Origin: JAUVIB01 sp964424545
GTDB taxonomy: Bacteria > Calditrichota > Calditrichia > Calditrichales > Calditrichaceae
Assembly (NCBI GenBank): GCA_964424545.1
Contig: CAYRJN010000057.1
Span: 1 to 19,805, forward strand
Direction: 5' to 3'
DNA length: 19,805 nt
Shown: one piece after another, positions 6,621-15,795 of the stretch
Numbering within the stretch: position 1 is the stretch's first letter
Layout: each line of letters opens with the position of its first letter
Notes under the pieces: model-generated
Told to the model about the DNA's origin: nothing
The model's database searches: none
The model's input: only the letters and a program-made list of their open reading frames with translations
Program-made: the position numbers and the translations under genes

Positions 6621-9600
6621 TTGTCTTTTGTTCATCTGCATAGTCATACGGCCTATTCGCTGCTTGACGGAGCCGGTAAAATAAATAAAATGGTTGAACG
6701 GGCAGCCGAGCTTAAAATGCCGGCGCTTGCTATTACCGATCATGGCAATATGTTCGGCGTATTGGAATTTTACAAAGCGGCTAAAAAAGCCGGTATCAAA
6801 CCTATTCTCGGTATGGAAGCCTACATTGCCCCCAAAGAGCGCACTTTACGTAAAAAAATTGACGGAGAATCGCACTCATATCATCTCGTTTTGCTTGCTA
6901 AAGACCAAATAGGATTTAAAAATCTGATAAAACTCTCATCCATTGCTTATCTTGAAGGGATGTATTATAAACCGCGCATTGATAAAGATGTATTGCGAAA
7001 ATACTCCGAAGGCTTAATAGCCAGCACCGCTTGTATGAAAGGCGAAATACCTTATAAGTTGAGAAGGGGACAAAGAGAGCAGGCCATCGCGGCAGCCGAA
7101 GAATATCTTGATATATTCGGGGACGATTTTTACTTTGAAATTCAGGAACACCACATACCCGAAGAAGGACATGTTTATCCGCTCGTTTATAAATTAGCGG
7201 AAGAAATGGGTGTTCCCGTAATTGCTACCAATGATAATCATTATCTTAATAAAGGCGATCACGAAGCGCATGATATTTTATTATGTTTGCAAACGGGTAA
7301 AGACCGCGACGATCCGAACCGTATGCGTTATGGCACGGAAGAGCTCTATTTGAAATCCGCCGATGAGATGTTTGCCTTATTTAAGGATAAGCCGAAAGTA
7401 TTGGAAAATACGCTTGCCATTAGTGAAAAAATTGATCTGGAAATTGATTTCACTAAGCGCTATTTGCCTCGTTTTCCCATTCCAAAAAGCGAAGGTAGTA
7501 TTACCGCTGATGAATACTTGCAACGTTTAACTTTGCGCGGAGCAAAGAAAAAATATAAAAATATCGATAAAAAAATTCAAGATCGCATCGATTATGAACT
7601 GTCCGTCATCAAGAAAATGGGATTTGCCGGATATTTTTTAATAACCCAGGATTTTGTTAACGGAGCCATTCAACGAGATATTCCGGTTGGACTGGGGCGA
7701 GGTTCGGCTGCCGGTAGTATCGTGGCATATAGTTTAAATATTACCGATGTGGACCCTTTAAAATATGATTTACTTTTTGAGCGATTTCTCAATCCAGAAC
7801 GCGTTAATATGCCTGATATCGACATCGATTTTTGTGTTGAACGACGAGATGAAGTTATTGAATATGTAAAGGGAAAATACGGCCATCGAAATGTAGCGCA
7901 AATTATCACATTCGGCACCATGGCTTCCCGCGGTGTAATACGCGACGTGGCTCGCGTTTTAAAAATATCCCTGCCGAAAGCCGACACCATCGCCAAGCTT
8001 ATTCCACATGAAGGCGCCAAACCGATGCCGCTTGAAAAGGCGTTTAAAGAAGTGCCCGAACTAAAAGAGATTGCTGAAAGCGATGATATACAGTTACAGG
8101 AATTGACAAAATATTCTCAAACGCTCGAAGGCTTGGCGAGACACGCATCGGTGCACGCAGCCGGCGTAATTATCGCTCCGGAAGATGTCTCCACTTACGC
8201 TCCTCTTTATAAAACAAAAGACGGCGATATCACTACGCAGTGGACGATGAGCGATTGTGAGGAAATGGGTCTGCTTAAAATGGATTTTCTGGGTTTACGC
8301 AATCTAACGGTTATTCAAAAAGCCGAAAAAATGATTCGTAAGCGCTATGATGAAAACTTCAGCGTTAAAAATATTCCATTAGATGATAGAGAAACATTCG
8401 ATCTGTTCGGCAAAGGGCTGACAGTTGGCGTTTTTCAATTTGAAAGCGCCGGTATGCAAGAGTATTTAAAAAAACTGAAGCCGTCAAAAATCGAAGATTT
8501 AATCGCCATGAACGCTTTGTATCGTCCCGGGCCGATGGAAAATATCAATGACTTTATCGACCGCAAATTCGGTCGTACAAAAATAGAGTATCTTCATCCC
8601 AAATTAGAGCCGATTTTAAAAGAGACTTACGGCATTATCGTTTATCAGGAGCAGGTAATGCGCATCGCTTCCGATCTCGGCGGTTTTAGTCTTGCTCAAG
8701 CGGATTTAATGCGTCGAGCAATGGGAAAGAAGAAAAAAGAGGTGATGGAGACTCAAAAAAAAGAATTCATTGCCGGCTGTCTTAAAAACGGTATTGATGA
8801 AAAAGCGGCCAATGCCATTGCCGATTTGATTGAAAAATTCGCCAAATACGGTTTTAATAAGTCACACTCTGCCGCATATGCCATTATCGCTTATCAAACC
8901 GCTTATTTAAAAACGCATTACCCTGCGGAATTTATGTCCGCCAATATGACCAGCGAGTTGAGCAGCACGGATCGCATTAAGGTTTTGATAGACGAGTGCA
9001 AAAAGTTGGATATAACAATTGAAAAACCCGATGTTAATCACAGCGTCGGTTACTTTCAGCCTTTGGATAAAAAAATCATCGCTTTTGGCATGGCCGCCAT
9101 AAAAAACGTCGGCGAGAACGCCATTCTCTCCATCGTTGAGGCGCGTGAAAAATACGGCAAATTTAAAACCATCTTTGATCTGCTGAAGCATGTCGATTTG
9201 CGGCTCGTTAATAAAAAGGTGCTGGAAAGTCTTGTTCAAGCGGGCGCTATGGATTCTCTTGAAGGAAATCGAGCACAGCTATTTAATATTATTGAAACCG
9301 CTATTGAGTTTGCTCAATCGATGCAAGGTAGTAAAAACCGCAATGTCAATCAACGCAGCTTATTTGATCTTGACGACGGAAACGCTCAAAACGATGCCTT
9401 GATTTCCTATCCCAAACTGCCGGATATTCCAGACTGGCCGGATGTCGATAAATTGAAAAAGGAAAAAGAACTTCTCGGGCTTTATCTTTCCGGTCACCCT
9501 TTGGAAAAATATCGTTTTATTCTCACATTGTTCAATACACCGCTAAATTCGAAACAAAGGGGGGGGGATCCATCAATTATTCAGGCCGGAGGACAAATAA

Positions 9601-10082
9601 CCAACGTTCGCACTCAATATGATAAAAAACAGCAAAAAATGGCTTTTATTAAAATAGAAGATTTCAATCATACTTATGATGCCGTTGTGTTCAGCTCCGT
9701 TTATCCTCAATATGAATCGTTAATTAAAAACGATGCTTTTGTTATGATAAAAGGACGTTTACAATCCGACCCCGGCGACAGCGTATTGAAAGTTATCGTC
9801 GAACATATCTATCCGCTTTCCGATATCCCGCAAATGATGACCTCGTCGGTTACTATGGATATTAAAAAGGAACAACTCAGCGACGAACTTATCCAAAATT
9901 TAAAATATGTAATTTCGCCAAGTCCCGGTGTAACGCCCTTATATTTTAATCTTTCTCTAAACGGATCGGGCAAATATCATTTGGTTTCTAATAAGTTTCA
10001 CATAAAATTATCGTTTAATGTGTTAAACGAAATGGTCAAACGAGTAGGTTTGGAAAATATTCATATAGAGTTAAATCAATGA
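6621..10082 (+). CDS. dnaE: DNA polymerase III alpha subunit (replicative polymerase)
   Basis: This is the catalytic subunit of the chromosomal replicase. The 1153 residues are close to the 1160 of E. coli DnaE and align so well that the catalytic aspartates have the same numbers: Asp401 and Asp403 in MPDIDIDF, and Asp555 in MDFLGL. Order: PHP domain from residue 4 with HLHSHT (His5, His7, His9), palm with GLGRGSAAGS, fingers, a beta-clamp motif QRSLF (911-915), then an OB-fold (about 986-1060) and a short C-terminal tail. Translation begins at TTG 6621. A run of nine G (9559-9567) codes for Arg-Gly-Gly-Asp just before the OB-fold; the frame is intact. The TGA overlaps the ATG of dtd by four bases. 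It is the bacterial DnaE1 type, not PolC. Confidence 0.98.
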   Translation: MSFVHLHSHTAYSLLDGAGKINKMVERAAELKMPALAITDHGNMFGVLEFYKAAKKAGIKPILGMEAYIAPKERTLRKKIDGESHSYHLVLLAKDQIGFKNLIKLSSIAYLEGMYYKPRIDKDVLRKYSEGLIASTACMKGEIPYKLRRGQREQAIAAAEEYLDIFGDDFYFEIQEHHIPEEGHVYPLVYKLAEEMGVPVIATNDNHYLNKGDHEAHDILLCLQTGKDRDDPNRMRYGTEELYLKSADEMFALFKDKPKVLENTLAISEKIDLEIDFTKRYLPRFPIPKSEGSITADEYLQRLTLRGAKKKYKNIDKKIQDRIDYELSVIKKMGFAGYFLITQDFVNGAIQRDIPVGLGRGSAAGSIVAYSLNITDVDPLKYDLLFERFLNPERVNMPDIDIDFCVERRDEVIEYVKGKYGHRNVAQIITFGTMASRGVIRDVARVLKISLPKADTIAKLIPHEGAKPMPLEKAFKEVPELKEIAESDDIQLQELTKYSQTLEGLARHASVHAAGVIIAPEDVSTYAPLYKTKDGDITTQWTMSDCEEMGLLKMDFLGLRNLTVIQKAEKMIRKRYDENFSVKNIPLDDRETFDLFGKGLTVGVFQFESAGMQEYLKKLKPSKIEDLIAMNALYRPGPMENINDFIDRKFGRTKIEYLHPKLEPILKETYGIIVYQEQVMRIASDLGGFSLAQADLMRRAMGKKKKEVMETQKKEFIAGCLKNGIDEKAANAIADLIEKFAKYGFNKSHSAAYAIIAYQTAYLKTHYPAEFMSANMTSELSSTDRIKVLIDECKKLDITIEKPDVNHSVGYFQPLDKKIIAFGMAAIKNVGENAILSIVEAREKYGKFKTIFDLLKHVDLRLVNKKVLESLVQAGAMDSLEGNRAQLFNIIETAIEFAQSMQGSKNRNVNQRSLFDLDDGNAQNDALISYPKLPDIPDWPDVDKLKKEKELLGLYLSGHPLEKYRFILTLFNTPLNSKQRGGDPSIIQAGGQITNVRTQYDKKQQKMAFIKIEDFNHTYDAVVFSSVYPQYESLIKNDAFVMIKGRLQSDPGDSVLKVIVEHIYPLSDIPQMMTSSVTMDIKKEQLSDELIQNLKYVISPSPGVTPLYFNLSLNGSGKYHLVSNKFHIKLSFNVLNEMVKRVGLENIHIELNQ
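9559..9567 (+). repeat. Run of nine G within dnaE
   Basis: GGGGGGGGG spans residues 980-983 of DnaE, in the linker before the OB-fold. It is the only G or C run of this length I noticed in the window. Such tracts are prone to slippage in replication and to sequencing error; the present length keeps the frame open. Confidence 0.9.
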
Positions 10083-10519
10083 AAATACTGATTCAACGGG
10101 TTCACCGAGCAAAAGTTACGATTAACGGGAAAATTACGGGCTCAATTAATAACGGATTATTGCTGTTAATAGGCATTGCGCAGAACGATTTGGAAAAAGA
10201 CCTTGATTATATGGCCGAAAAATGTGTAAATTTGCGCATTTTCAATGACGACAACGCTAAAATGAACCGCTCTCTTCTTGACGTGAATGGCGAAATTCTG
10301 GCGATTTCTCAATTTACGCTTCTCGCCAATACACGTAAAGGACGCCGACCGAGCTTTATTGATGCGGCCGTTCCTGAAAAAGGGAAACTTCTTTATGAAA
10401 AGTTTGTAGAAAAATTAAAAGATTATAATATAAAAGTAGCCTGCGGAATTTTCGGCGCAATGATGGATGTGGAATTGGTTAATAACGGCCCTGTAACTAT
10501 TATGGTAGAAAGCAAGTAA
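10079..10519 (+). CDS. dtd: D-aminoacyl-tRNA deacylase
   Basis: Dtd hydrolyses D-amino acids (and glycine mischarged on tRNA-Ala) from tRNA, protecting translation in the cytosol as a homodimer. The 146-residue length is standard. Diagnostic motifs are MKILIQRV at the start, the active-site SQFTLLA (77-83, Thr80), RKGRRPSF (86-93) and the Gly-cis-Pro motif NNGPVT (135-140), which excludes L-amino acids. Its ATG overlaps the TGA of dnaE by four bases, so the two are translationally coupled. It is followed after 41 bp by the PASTA gene. There is no doubt about the family. Confidence 0.96.
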   Translation: MKILIQRVHRAKVTINGKITGSINNGLLLLIGIAQNDLEKDLDYMAEKCVNLRIFNDDNAKMNRSLLDVNGEILAISQFTLLANTRKGRRPSFIDAAVPEKGKLLYEKFVEKLKDYNIKVACGIFGAMMDVELVNNGPVTIMVESK

Positions 10520-10560
10520 TAGACGAATAATTTTTTCCGCAAAATAATAAAGGATTATTA

Positions 10561-11289
10561 ATGCGTATTTATGAAAGCAAGTTATTTCAACTGCTTATTT
10601 TTATTCTCATTTTATTGGCATTTGCCGTCTTGATGGATAAAGTTGTTATGCCGCTATATGTTCACCTCGGCGATGAAACCGAAATGCCGGACGTGGTTGA
10701 CAAGACGCTGGAAGAAGCAACTCAATATCTTGAAAAAAAAGGATTTAAAGTTGTTATATCCGATTCCGTTTATAGTGGAAATTATGACGTGGGCACGGTT
10801 GTAAAACAAATGCCACTGCCGTTTTCGGTTGTTAAGCAGGGGCGAAATGTGTATTTAACCGTCAGCATAGGAGAAAAGCCGATTATCATGCCCAACCTGT
10901 TTGGTAAACCGCAGCGGGAAGCGGAAATGCTTTTAAAATCCTACGGATTAAACTTAAAGCGCGTTTACTATGCATATTCCGACAATTTTCCCTATAAAGG
11001 CGTTGTCATTTCACAGTCGTATCCCCAGGGGCAGAAAGTTAAAAAAGATCGCCCTATTACCATTACCGTCAGCAAAGGCGCTGTGCCAAAACAAAAACGG
11101 ATTCCCAAATTGCTTGGCAAAAGTCTTCAAAACGCCAAAGAGACGTTATTCGATTTAAATGTTCCCATATCAAAGATAGAGTATACCTTGGATGATCGTT
11201 ATTTACCTGGAACTATTGTAGCTCAATCTCCAAAAGAAGGCTCTCCCATAAAAGACAATACTTCCGTTGAGTTAATCGTAACAAAGTGA
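10561..11289 (+). CDS. Membrane-anchored protein with three PASTA domains
   Basis: The protein has a short cytoplasmic start, one membrane helix (about 8-30) and three extracytoplasmic PASTA repeats at roughly 40-104, 107-173 and 180-242. Each shows the pattern of a hydrophobic-Pro entry (MPDVVDKT, MPNLFGKP, IPKLLGKS), an A-x-x-x-L helix, a G-x-V/I-x-Q-x-P segment and a closing beta-strand. PASTA domains in penicillin-binding proteins and Ser/Thr kinases sense muropeptides or peptidoglycan; here there is no kinase or transpeptidase domain. AAGGA precedes ATG by six to seven bases. The stop overlaps a GTG that starts the next gene. The architecture fits an envelope sensor or scaffold, but its ligand and partner are unknown. 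Confidence 0.9.
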   Translation: MRIYESKLFQLLIFILILLAFAVLMDKVVMPLYVHLGDETEMPDVVDKTLEEATQYLEKKGFKVVISDSVYSGNYDVGTVVKQMPLPFSVVKQGRNVYLTVSIGEKPIIMPNLFGKPQREAEMLLKSYGLNLKRVYYAYSDNFPYKGVVISQSYPQGQKVKKDRPITITVSKGAVPKQKRIPKLLGKSLQNAKETLFDLNVPISKIEYTLDDRYLPGTIVAQSPKEGSPIKDNTSVELIVTK

Positions 11290-11888
11290 TTGAAATGCCG
11301 AATAAACACGATTCGTTGGATATTGACAAAGAGCTGATACGGAAAATTATTCATTTTTCCGCATCGGTTATTGCTTTATTATATTATCGTTTTGATAAAT
11401 CGACCATGCTCGTCATTACTTTTGTATTGGCCGGAGGCTTTTTGTTCGCCGATTTGCTAAGAATGTTTCAGGTACGAATTGAAAAATATTTTCATATCAT
11501 TTTTAGTCCTTTGCTGCGAACACGCGAAAAATATAAAGACTTAACCGGCGCCACCTATCTTTTTGTCGCCGTTTTTTTTACCGTATTGTTGTTTGATCGG
11601 AACTCTGCCATTGCGTCAATTCTTATTCTGACCGTCTCGGATACGCTGGCGGCATTAATCGGAAAAAAATATGGACGGAACAAAATCGGGTTTAAATCAG
11701 TAGAAGGAAGTATAACATTTTTTATTGCGACATGCGTTATTATCCGGCTTGTTGTAAAACCCGAGGATATTTTTATTTTGCTCTTTATTTCGGGATTGGT
11801 TACTTTTGTAGAAGCGGCGCCGATTTATATTAACGACAATCTTTCTATTCCGCTTATTTCTGGTTTGCTGTTAACCGTTTTTCAATAA
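11286..11888 (+). CDS. Polyprenol/dolichol kinase-like integral membrane protein
   Basis: This 200-residue protein with about six hydrophobic segments resembles the dolichol kinase / phytol kinase / CTP-dependent lipid kinase family (COG0170, SEC59-like). Supporting motifs are RKIIHFSA near the N-terminus (19-26), DLTGATYLF (85-93), SDTLAALIGKKYGRNKI (118-134), KSVEGSITFF (137-146) and the closing NDNLSIPL (183-190). Family members phosphorylate isoprenoid alcohols with CTP, at the membrane; the substrate here cannot be told from sequence. I use GTG 11286, whose four-base overlap with the PASTA stop suggests coupling, but ATG 11295 is an alternative. The next gene follows after eight bases, so it is embedded in an envelope-related stretch of the dnaE operon. 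Confidence 0.82.
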   Translation: MIEMPNKHDSLDIDKELIRKIIHFSASVIALLYYRFDKSTMLVITFVLAGGFLFADLLRMFQVRIEKYFHIIFSPLLRTREKYKDLTGATYLFVAVFFTVLLFDRNSAIASILILTVSDTLAALIGKKYGRNKIGFKSVEGSITFFIATCVIIRLVVKPEDIFILLFISGLVTFVEAAPIYINDNLSIPLISGLLLTVFQ

Positions 11889-11896
11889 GAGGTATA

Positions 11897-12877
11897 ATGA
11901 AAAGAAGTTTATTATTATTTTTGATGGGATTATTATACGCGGCGAATTTGTCGGCATCGTCATTTAAAAAATATGCCGGAGAATTTTTATCGCTTGGGGC
12001 GGGCAGCCGTTCGCTTGCAATGGGCGGCGCTTATACGGCCGCGGCTAACGACGTTACATCCGGTTATTGGAATCCATCCGGTCTGGCCGATTGTAAGGGA
12101 CTGCAAATTGAATTTATGTACAGCAACCAGTTTATATCCAGCGTTAATTACAACTATCTAGGCGCTTCGCTCAATCTGAAGGATGGTTCCGCTATAGGTA
12201 TATCATTGATTTATTTTAATATTAGCGGTATAAAAGACAGCCGTTTTGCCTACGACGCCGTTAATCAAAAAGTGGATCCAACCCTTGTTACCACTTTCAA
12301 CACAGGCGATTATGCAGCCATTTTTTCCTATGCCGGCCGATTAAATGAGAAATTCAATTACGGAGCGAATTTAAAAGTTCTGTATCGCGATTATTACTCG
12401 GCTACGGCTTTCGGATTGGGTTTTGATGTCGGCGCTCAATATAAATTGGTGGAAAATTTAACCCTTGGGGCCATGCTGCGCGATATTACAACAACAATGA
12501 TTTCCTGGAGTACTTCGGAAAAAGAGTTTATAGCTCCTTCTGCGCGTCTTGGCGTTTCTTATGTTTATCATATAAATAGCCTGAATTTATCCCTTCAACC
12601 TTCTGCCGATTTCAATATTCTCTTTGAAAATCGCGCCTATGCCAGCCAATTTAATATTGGCCCAATGAGCGTTGATACCTTTTGGGGTTTAGAGGCGGCT
12701 TATCACAATCTGTTGGCTTTACGCGTCGGCTACGACGATCTAAAACGTTTTAATACGGGAATCGGTTTTAAAGTGCCTTACATTGCCTTTAATTACTCTT
12801 TCACGGCATATGAGAGCGAGTTGGGGAATGTTCATAGAATTTCCGTTCAGCTTAGCTTTGATAATTTTATGAAATAA
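11897..12877 (+). CDS. PorV/PorQ-family outer-membrane beta-barrel protein
   Basis: The 326-residue protein begins with a signal peptide (Lys2-Arg3, hydrophobic core to about 17, likely cut after Ala20). The mature N-terminus has the signature of the PorV/PorQ family: YAGEFLSLGAGSRSLAMGG (26-44) and TAAANDVTSGYWNPSGLA (47-64). The rest alternates polar and hydrophobic residues as amphipathic beta-strands, as in FadL-like barrels, ending in a strand with terminal Lys. PorV is a shuttle in the type IX secretion system, but many relatives in Marinimicrobia, Cloacimonadota and Calditrichota lie outside such loci, and no other por genes are here. AAGAGG precedes ATG by four bases. It is the last gene of the dnaE run, ending convergent to rqcH. 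Confidence 0.88.
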   Translation: MKRSLLLFLMGLLYAANLSASSFKKYAGEFLSLGAGSRSLAMGGAYTAAANDVTSGYWNPSGLADCKGLQIEFMYSNQFISSVNYNYLGASLNLKDGSAIGISLIYFNISGIKDSRFAYDAVNQKVDPTLVTTFNTGDYAAIFSYAGRLNEKFNYGANLKVLYRDYYSATAFGLGFDVGAQYKLVENLTLGAMLRDITTTMISWSTSEKEFIAPSARLGVSYVYHINSLNLSLQPSADFNILFENRAYASQFNIGPMSVDTFWGLEAAYHNLLALRVGYDDLKRFNTGIGFKVPYIAFNYSFTAYESELGNVHRISVQLSFDNFMK

Positions 12878-13051
12878 GACATTCTAATAGAATTAATCTT
12901 TTACTGTAGCTTAGCAAATTGTTTTTGATTGAGCGGTTCCCATCTTTAAGTTGTCAGTGTCTTATTGAATTAAACAATCTAAAATGTCCGAAATATGTAT
13001 TTATAAAATTCCGGAAGAAATAATTAATAAGTACGCTGTCACAATTTTTTT

Positions 13052-14707
13052 CTAATGAAAAATATTCAACGGTTTTACAAAAATAACCGTTTCATTTTGA
13101 ACCTTTACCGTTCCTGGATCAGCCTTATGGATACGATGAACATATTTAACATAAGTATAAATTACAGGGGCCAAAGAGGAATGACGCGCTTTACTGTGAT
13201 AGGCGGTTATTTGTGCCGCTTTTTCGATAACGCTTTTTGGAGGATTGGTATTTTTATGGGGAATGCGAATTATAACATGAGAACCCGAAACGCCCTGAGC
13301 ATGCAACCATATATCCCACTTACGGGCAAATGCGAAAGATAACAGATCGTTGTTCTTGCCGTTTCTGCCGATATATACCTCCCAAACGTTATCAATTATC
13401 AAACGGTTAAATGAATATTTAAGTAAATTCTGCGTCTGTTTATTATTTATTGAATTGTCCTGAATTAAATGCATGGCCGTTAAACGCTCTTTTATCCGAG
13501 ATATTCTACGTATTTCAGCGGCATCCTTGAGTTCTTTTTCAATTGAGTTAATCTCATCAAGCTCTTTAATTACGGTTTGTCGCTTTACATCCCATTTTTC
13601 CTTAAGCCCTTTGATATCTTTATATTTATTGAAATAAATATTGGCGTTTTCAATTACAGTTCTTCTCGGGTTAAGTTTTATTTCCATCTTTTCTAAATGA
13701 CCGCTATAAATATTTTTAAGTATTACTTTGGATTGATGGGGCTTTATGCGTATTTTATTGGCGATTAACAGGTTTCCTTTTAGTACAGCGGCTTGATGTT
13801 TTTTTGCTATATCTTTATTGCGGTCAATCTGTTCGATGGCTCTTTGCAGATATTTTTTACGTCTTTCAACTGCGGCGAGACAAAGGTTTCTTTCATGGTT
13901 TATTTTTTTTAAGTGAGTCTGTTTATGAATAAATATTTCCCATGCTTTGTTAAGATCGGAAAATTTTTCATACTTAACGTTATCATCCGTGATATTGCAT
14001 GGAAGGAAAAAACTCAGTCTTAAGTTTTTATGGTCATGGTATAAATAATATGTATTTTCCTTTAACTCATCGGCAAGTCCTTTAAACGCTTCATAAAGCG
14101 GATTAACATCAACAATTTTAGTGATTTTTTCGTTTTTATTTATTTCAGAGCGAGCGCATATTTCATCAAAGAGAAGATTATTTATGGCGCCGAAGTTTTG
14201 TTGTAAAAATTCTTTAAAAGAGAAATCGTTTTGTTTTTCTATTAATTTATGTAAATCAATTTTTGTAATCGATGTAAAATCGAGTTGTTCTTTTACATCA
14301 TAATTCACTTCATATAAATTTTTCTTAAAATTATCTACTAAACGACCTTTATTATCTTTTATAAAAACATTTGCTCCTTTACCGAAAAAAACGATCTTAA
14401 TCACGTATTCATCCAAATTTAGAAAGATAATTTTATCAAAAGGGAAAATTAATAAATTACGGATTATCTTTCCCTTTAAAAACGGGAATAATTCAATTTT
14501 GGATTTATGTTTTGCAGCAGATCGTTTCAATAGGATATAGGGATTTGCAGAATTAATTCCACAAAAAAGATAAATGATTTTTTCGCTTTTTAATTCAAAC
14601 ACAATCTCATCCTTGTTAAATGTATAAACATTTTGAATAAGCGTATTTTTTATTTGAGATTGTAATGCATCTGCCTGATGTTTAAATAAATAATAATTTT
14701 TATGCAT
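13052..14707 (-). CDS. rqcH: RqcH/NFACT-family ribosome-associated quality control protein
   Basis: RqcH (Rqc2/NEMF family) binds obstructed 50S-peptidyl-tRNA and directs C-terminal alanine tailing for degradation. The 551 residues show NFACT-N (1-170), a helix-hairpin-helix region (about 170-235), two charged coiled-coil arms (about 255-305 and 365-415) around LNPRRTVIENANIYFNKY (345-362), and NFACT-R (441-547) with VWEVYIGRNGKNND, DIWLHAQGVSGSHVII and ITAYHSKARHSS. The Asp-Arg pair in NFACT-N that is critical in B. subtilis RqcH appears as Asp91-Lys92. The gene looks more AT-rich than its neighbours. It is divergent from yicC and convergent with the PorV/PorQ gene. No strong ribosome site precedes ATG 14707. 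The older name for this family is fibronectin-binding protein A, which does not describe its cell role. Confidence 0.9.
   Translation of the reverse strand: MHKNYYLFKHQADALQSQIKNTLIQNVYTFNKDEIVFELKSEKIIYLFCGINSANPYILLKRSAAKHKSKIELFPFLKGKIIRNLLIFPFDKIIFLNLDEYVIKIVFFGKGANVFIKDNKGRLVDNFKKNLYEVNYDVKEQLDFTSITKIDLHKLIEKQNDFSFKEFLQQNFGAINNLLFDEICARSEINKNEKITKIVDVNPLYEAFKGLADELKENTYYLYHDHKNLRLSFFLPCNITDDNVKYEKFSDLNKAWEIFIHKQTHLKKINHERNLCLAAVERRKKYLQRAIEQIDRNKDIAKKHQAAVLKGNLLIANKIRIKPHQSKVILKNIYSGHLEKMEIKLNPRRTVIENANIYFNKYKDIKGLKEKWDVKRQTVIKELDEINSIEKELKDAAEIRRISRIKERLTAMHLIQDNSINNKQTQNLLKYSFNRLIIDNVWEVYIGRNGKNNDLLSFAFARKWDIWLHAQGVSGSHVIIRIPHKNTNPPKSVIEKAAQITAYHSKARHSSLAPVIYTYVKYVHRIHKADPGTVKVQNETVIFVKPLNIFH
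13068..13091. terminator. Hairpin at the rqcH 3' end, possible two-way terminator
   Basis: AACGGTT (13068-13074) pairs with AACCGTT (13085-13091) across 10 bases. In the plus direction TCATTTT follows; in the minus direction GAATATTTTT follows. It lies between two convergent genes but inside the last codons of rqcH, so it could stop readthrough from the PorV/PorQ side. The T-runs are imperfect. Confidence 0.35.
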
Positions 14708-14843
14708 AAATTGCGCTTTGCTTTTAATAGGTCAAATATTTAAATTGAACAATCAAATTTATAATACAATATTCGAGATAATTTGTGGATTAACGTTTTA
14801 TAATACGTAAACAAATAATAAATGTTCATTAATCTTAATTCAT

Positions 14844-14875
14844 TTTGCGCACGCTACCTAATCTAAGTATTTTAT
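14844..14875 (+). promoter_or_regulatory. Weak candidate promoter of the yicC operon
   Basis: TTTG (14844-14847), a 20-base spacer and TATTTTAT (14868-14875) partly match the Bacteroidota TTTG-N19-21-TAnnTTTG pattern, two bases off in the second box. It would give a leader of about 40 bases before yicC. Confidence 0.25.
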
Positions 14876-14919
14876 TAATCAAATAAAACCCTTGAACACA
14901 TAATGACTATGGTAATTTT

Positions 14920-15795
14920 ATGAAAAGCATGACAGGATACGGCAAATCGATAGTACAAATTAAAAATATGGATATATCCATTGAAATTCGTAGCGTAAAT
15001 AATCGTTTCCTCGATATTTCTCTTAAAATGCCGAAGGAACTTAACGATTACGAATATATGCTTAGAAACGCAATAAAAAAACGCTTAAGTCGTGGTAAAA
15101 TAAATGTTTATATTAATGTTAATCAAATAAACGGCGACACGGGTAAATCGACGATCGATCTTAAAAAAGCAAAACAATATTATGTCGACCTACAGCGTCT
15201 TAAAAACGAATTGCTCATATCAGAAGATATAAGCTTAAGTCATCTGTTAATATTTCCCGATTTGTTTGACGCCGGTTTGCAAAATTATGATCCTAAACTA
15301 ATGAAAGAAACGTTATTGTACGGTTTACATAAAGCCCTTGAGCAATTTGAAGAAATGCGTCAGGCCGAAGGCAATAATCTGCTTAACGATATGCGCGCTC
15401 GTATTGCAATTATTAGCGAGTTGACAAATTTCGTGAAAAAAAACGGTAAAAATAATATTTTAATGGAATTTGAACGCTTAAAAAATAATGTCTTCTCACT
15501 CATCGACGCCGATAAAATTGATAAAAATCGCTTGGAATCGGAAATGGCCATAATATCCGATAAAGTCGATATAACGGAAGAGTGCGTAAGAATGGAAAGT
15601 CATCTACAACTGTTTAACGAAACGCTCGATACGGAAGGCGAAGCCGGTAAAAAATTAACCTTTATCCTGCAGGAGATGCTGCGCGAAGCTAATACAATGA
15701 ATTCCAAAACAACCGATACGAAAATAGCCCATAATGTAATCCGCATTAAAGAAGAAATTGAAAAAATAAGGGAACAAGCGCAAAATGTCGAGTAG
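14920..15795 (+). CDS. yicC: YicC-family endoribonuclease
   Basis: YicC proteins are conserved RNA-binding endoribonucleases; in E. coli YicC takes part in small-RNA turnover. The 291 residues are the normal length. The N-terminal domain opens with the family hallmark MKSMTGYGKS and then IEIRSVNNRFLDISLKMP (22-39). The C-terminal DUF1732 region has ECVRMESHLQLF, EGEAGKKLTFILQEMLREANTMNSK split over about 243-268, and the final IRIKEEIEKIREQAQNVE helix. It begins the plus-strand operon and overlaps gmk by 11 bp, the yicC-gmk pairing seen widely in bacteria. The Shine-Dalgarno region is weak. The family is certain; the RNA targets in this organism are unknown. Confidence 0.93.
   Translation: MKSMTGYGKSIVQIKNMDISIEIRSVNNRFLDISLKMPKELNDYEYMLRNAIKKRLSRGKINVYINVNQINGDTGKSTIDLKKAKQYYVDLQRLKNELLISEDISLSHLLIFPDLFDAGLQNYDPKLMKETLLYGLHKALEQFEEMRQAEGNNLLNDMRARIAIISELTNFVKKNGKNNILMEFERLKNNVFSLIDADKIDKNRLESEMAIISDKVDITEECVRMESHLQLFNETLDTEGEAGKKLTFILQEMLREANTMNSKTTDTKIAHNVIRIKEEIEKIREQAQNVE

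Noticed and set aside
11897..12877. Part of a type IX secretion locus
   Set aside because: Only a PorV/PorQ-family barrel is present; no other T9SS genes occur and the family is broad.
12881..12893. ATTCTA-A-TAGAAT inverted repeat after the PorV/PorQ gene as a terminator
   Set aside because: The loop is too small and the stem is nearly all A-T with no proper T-run.
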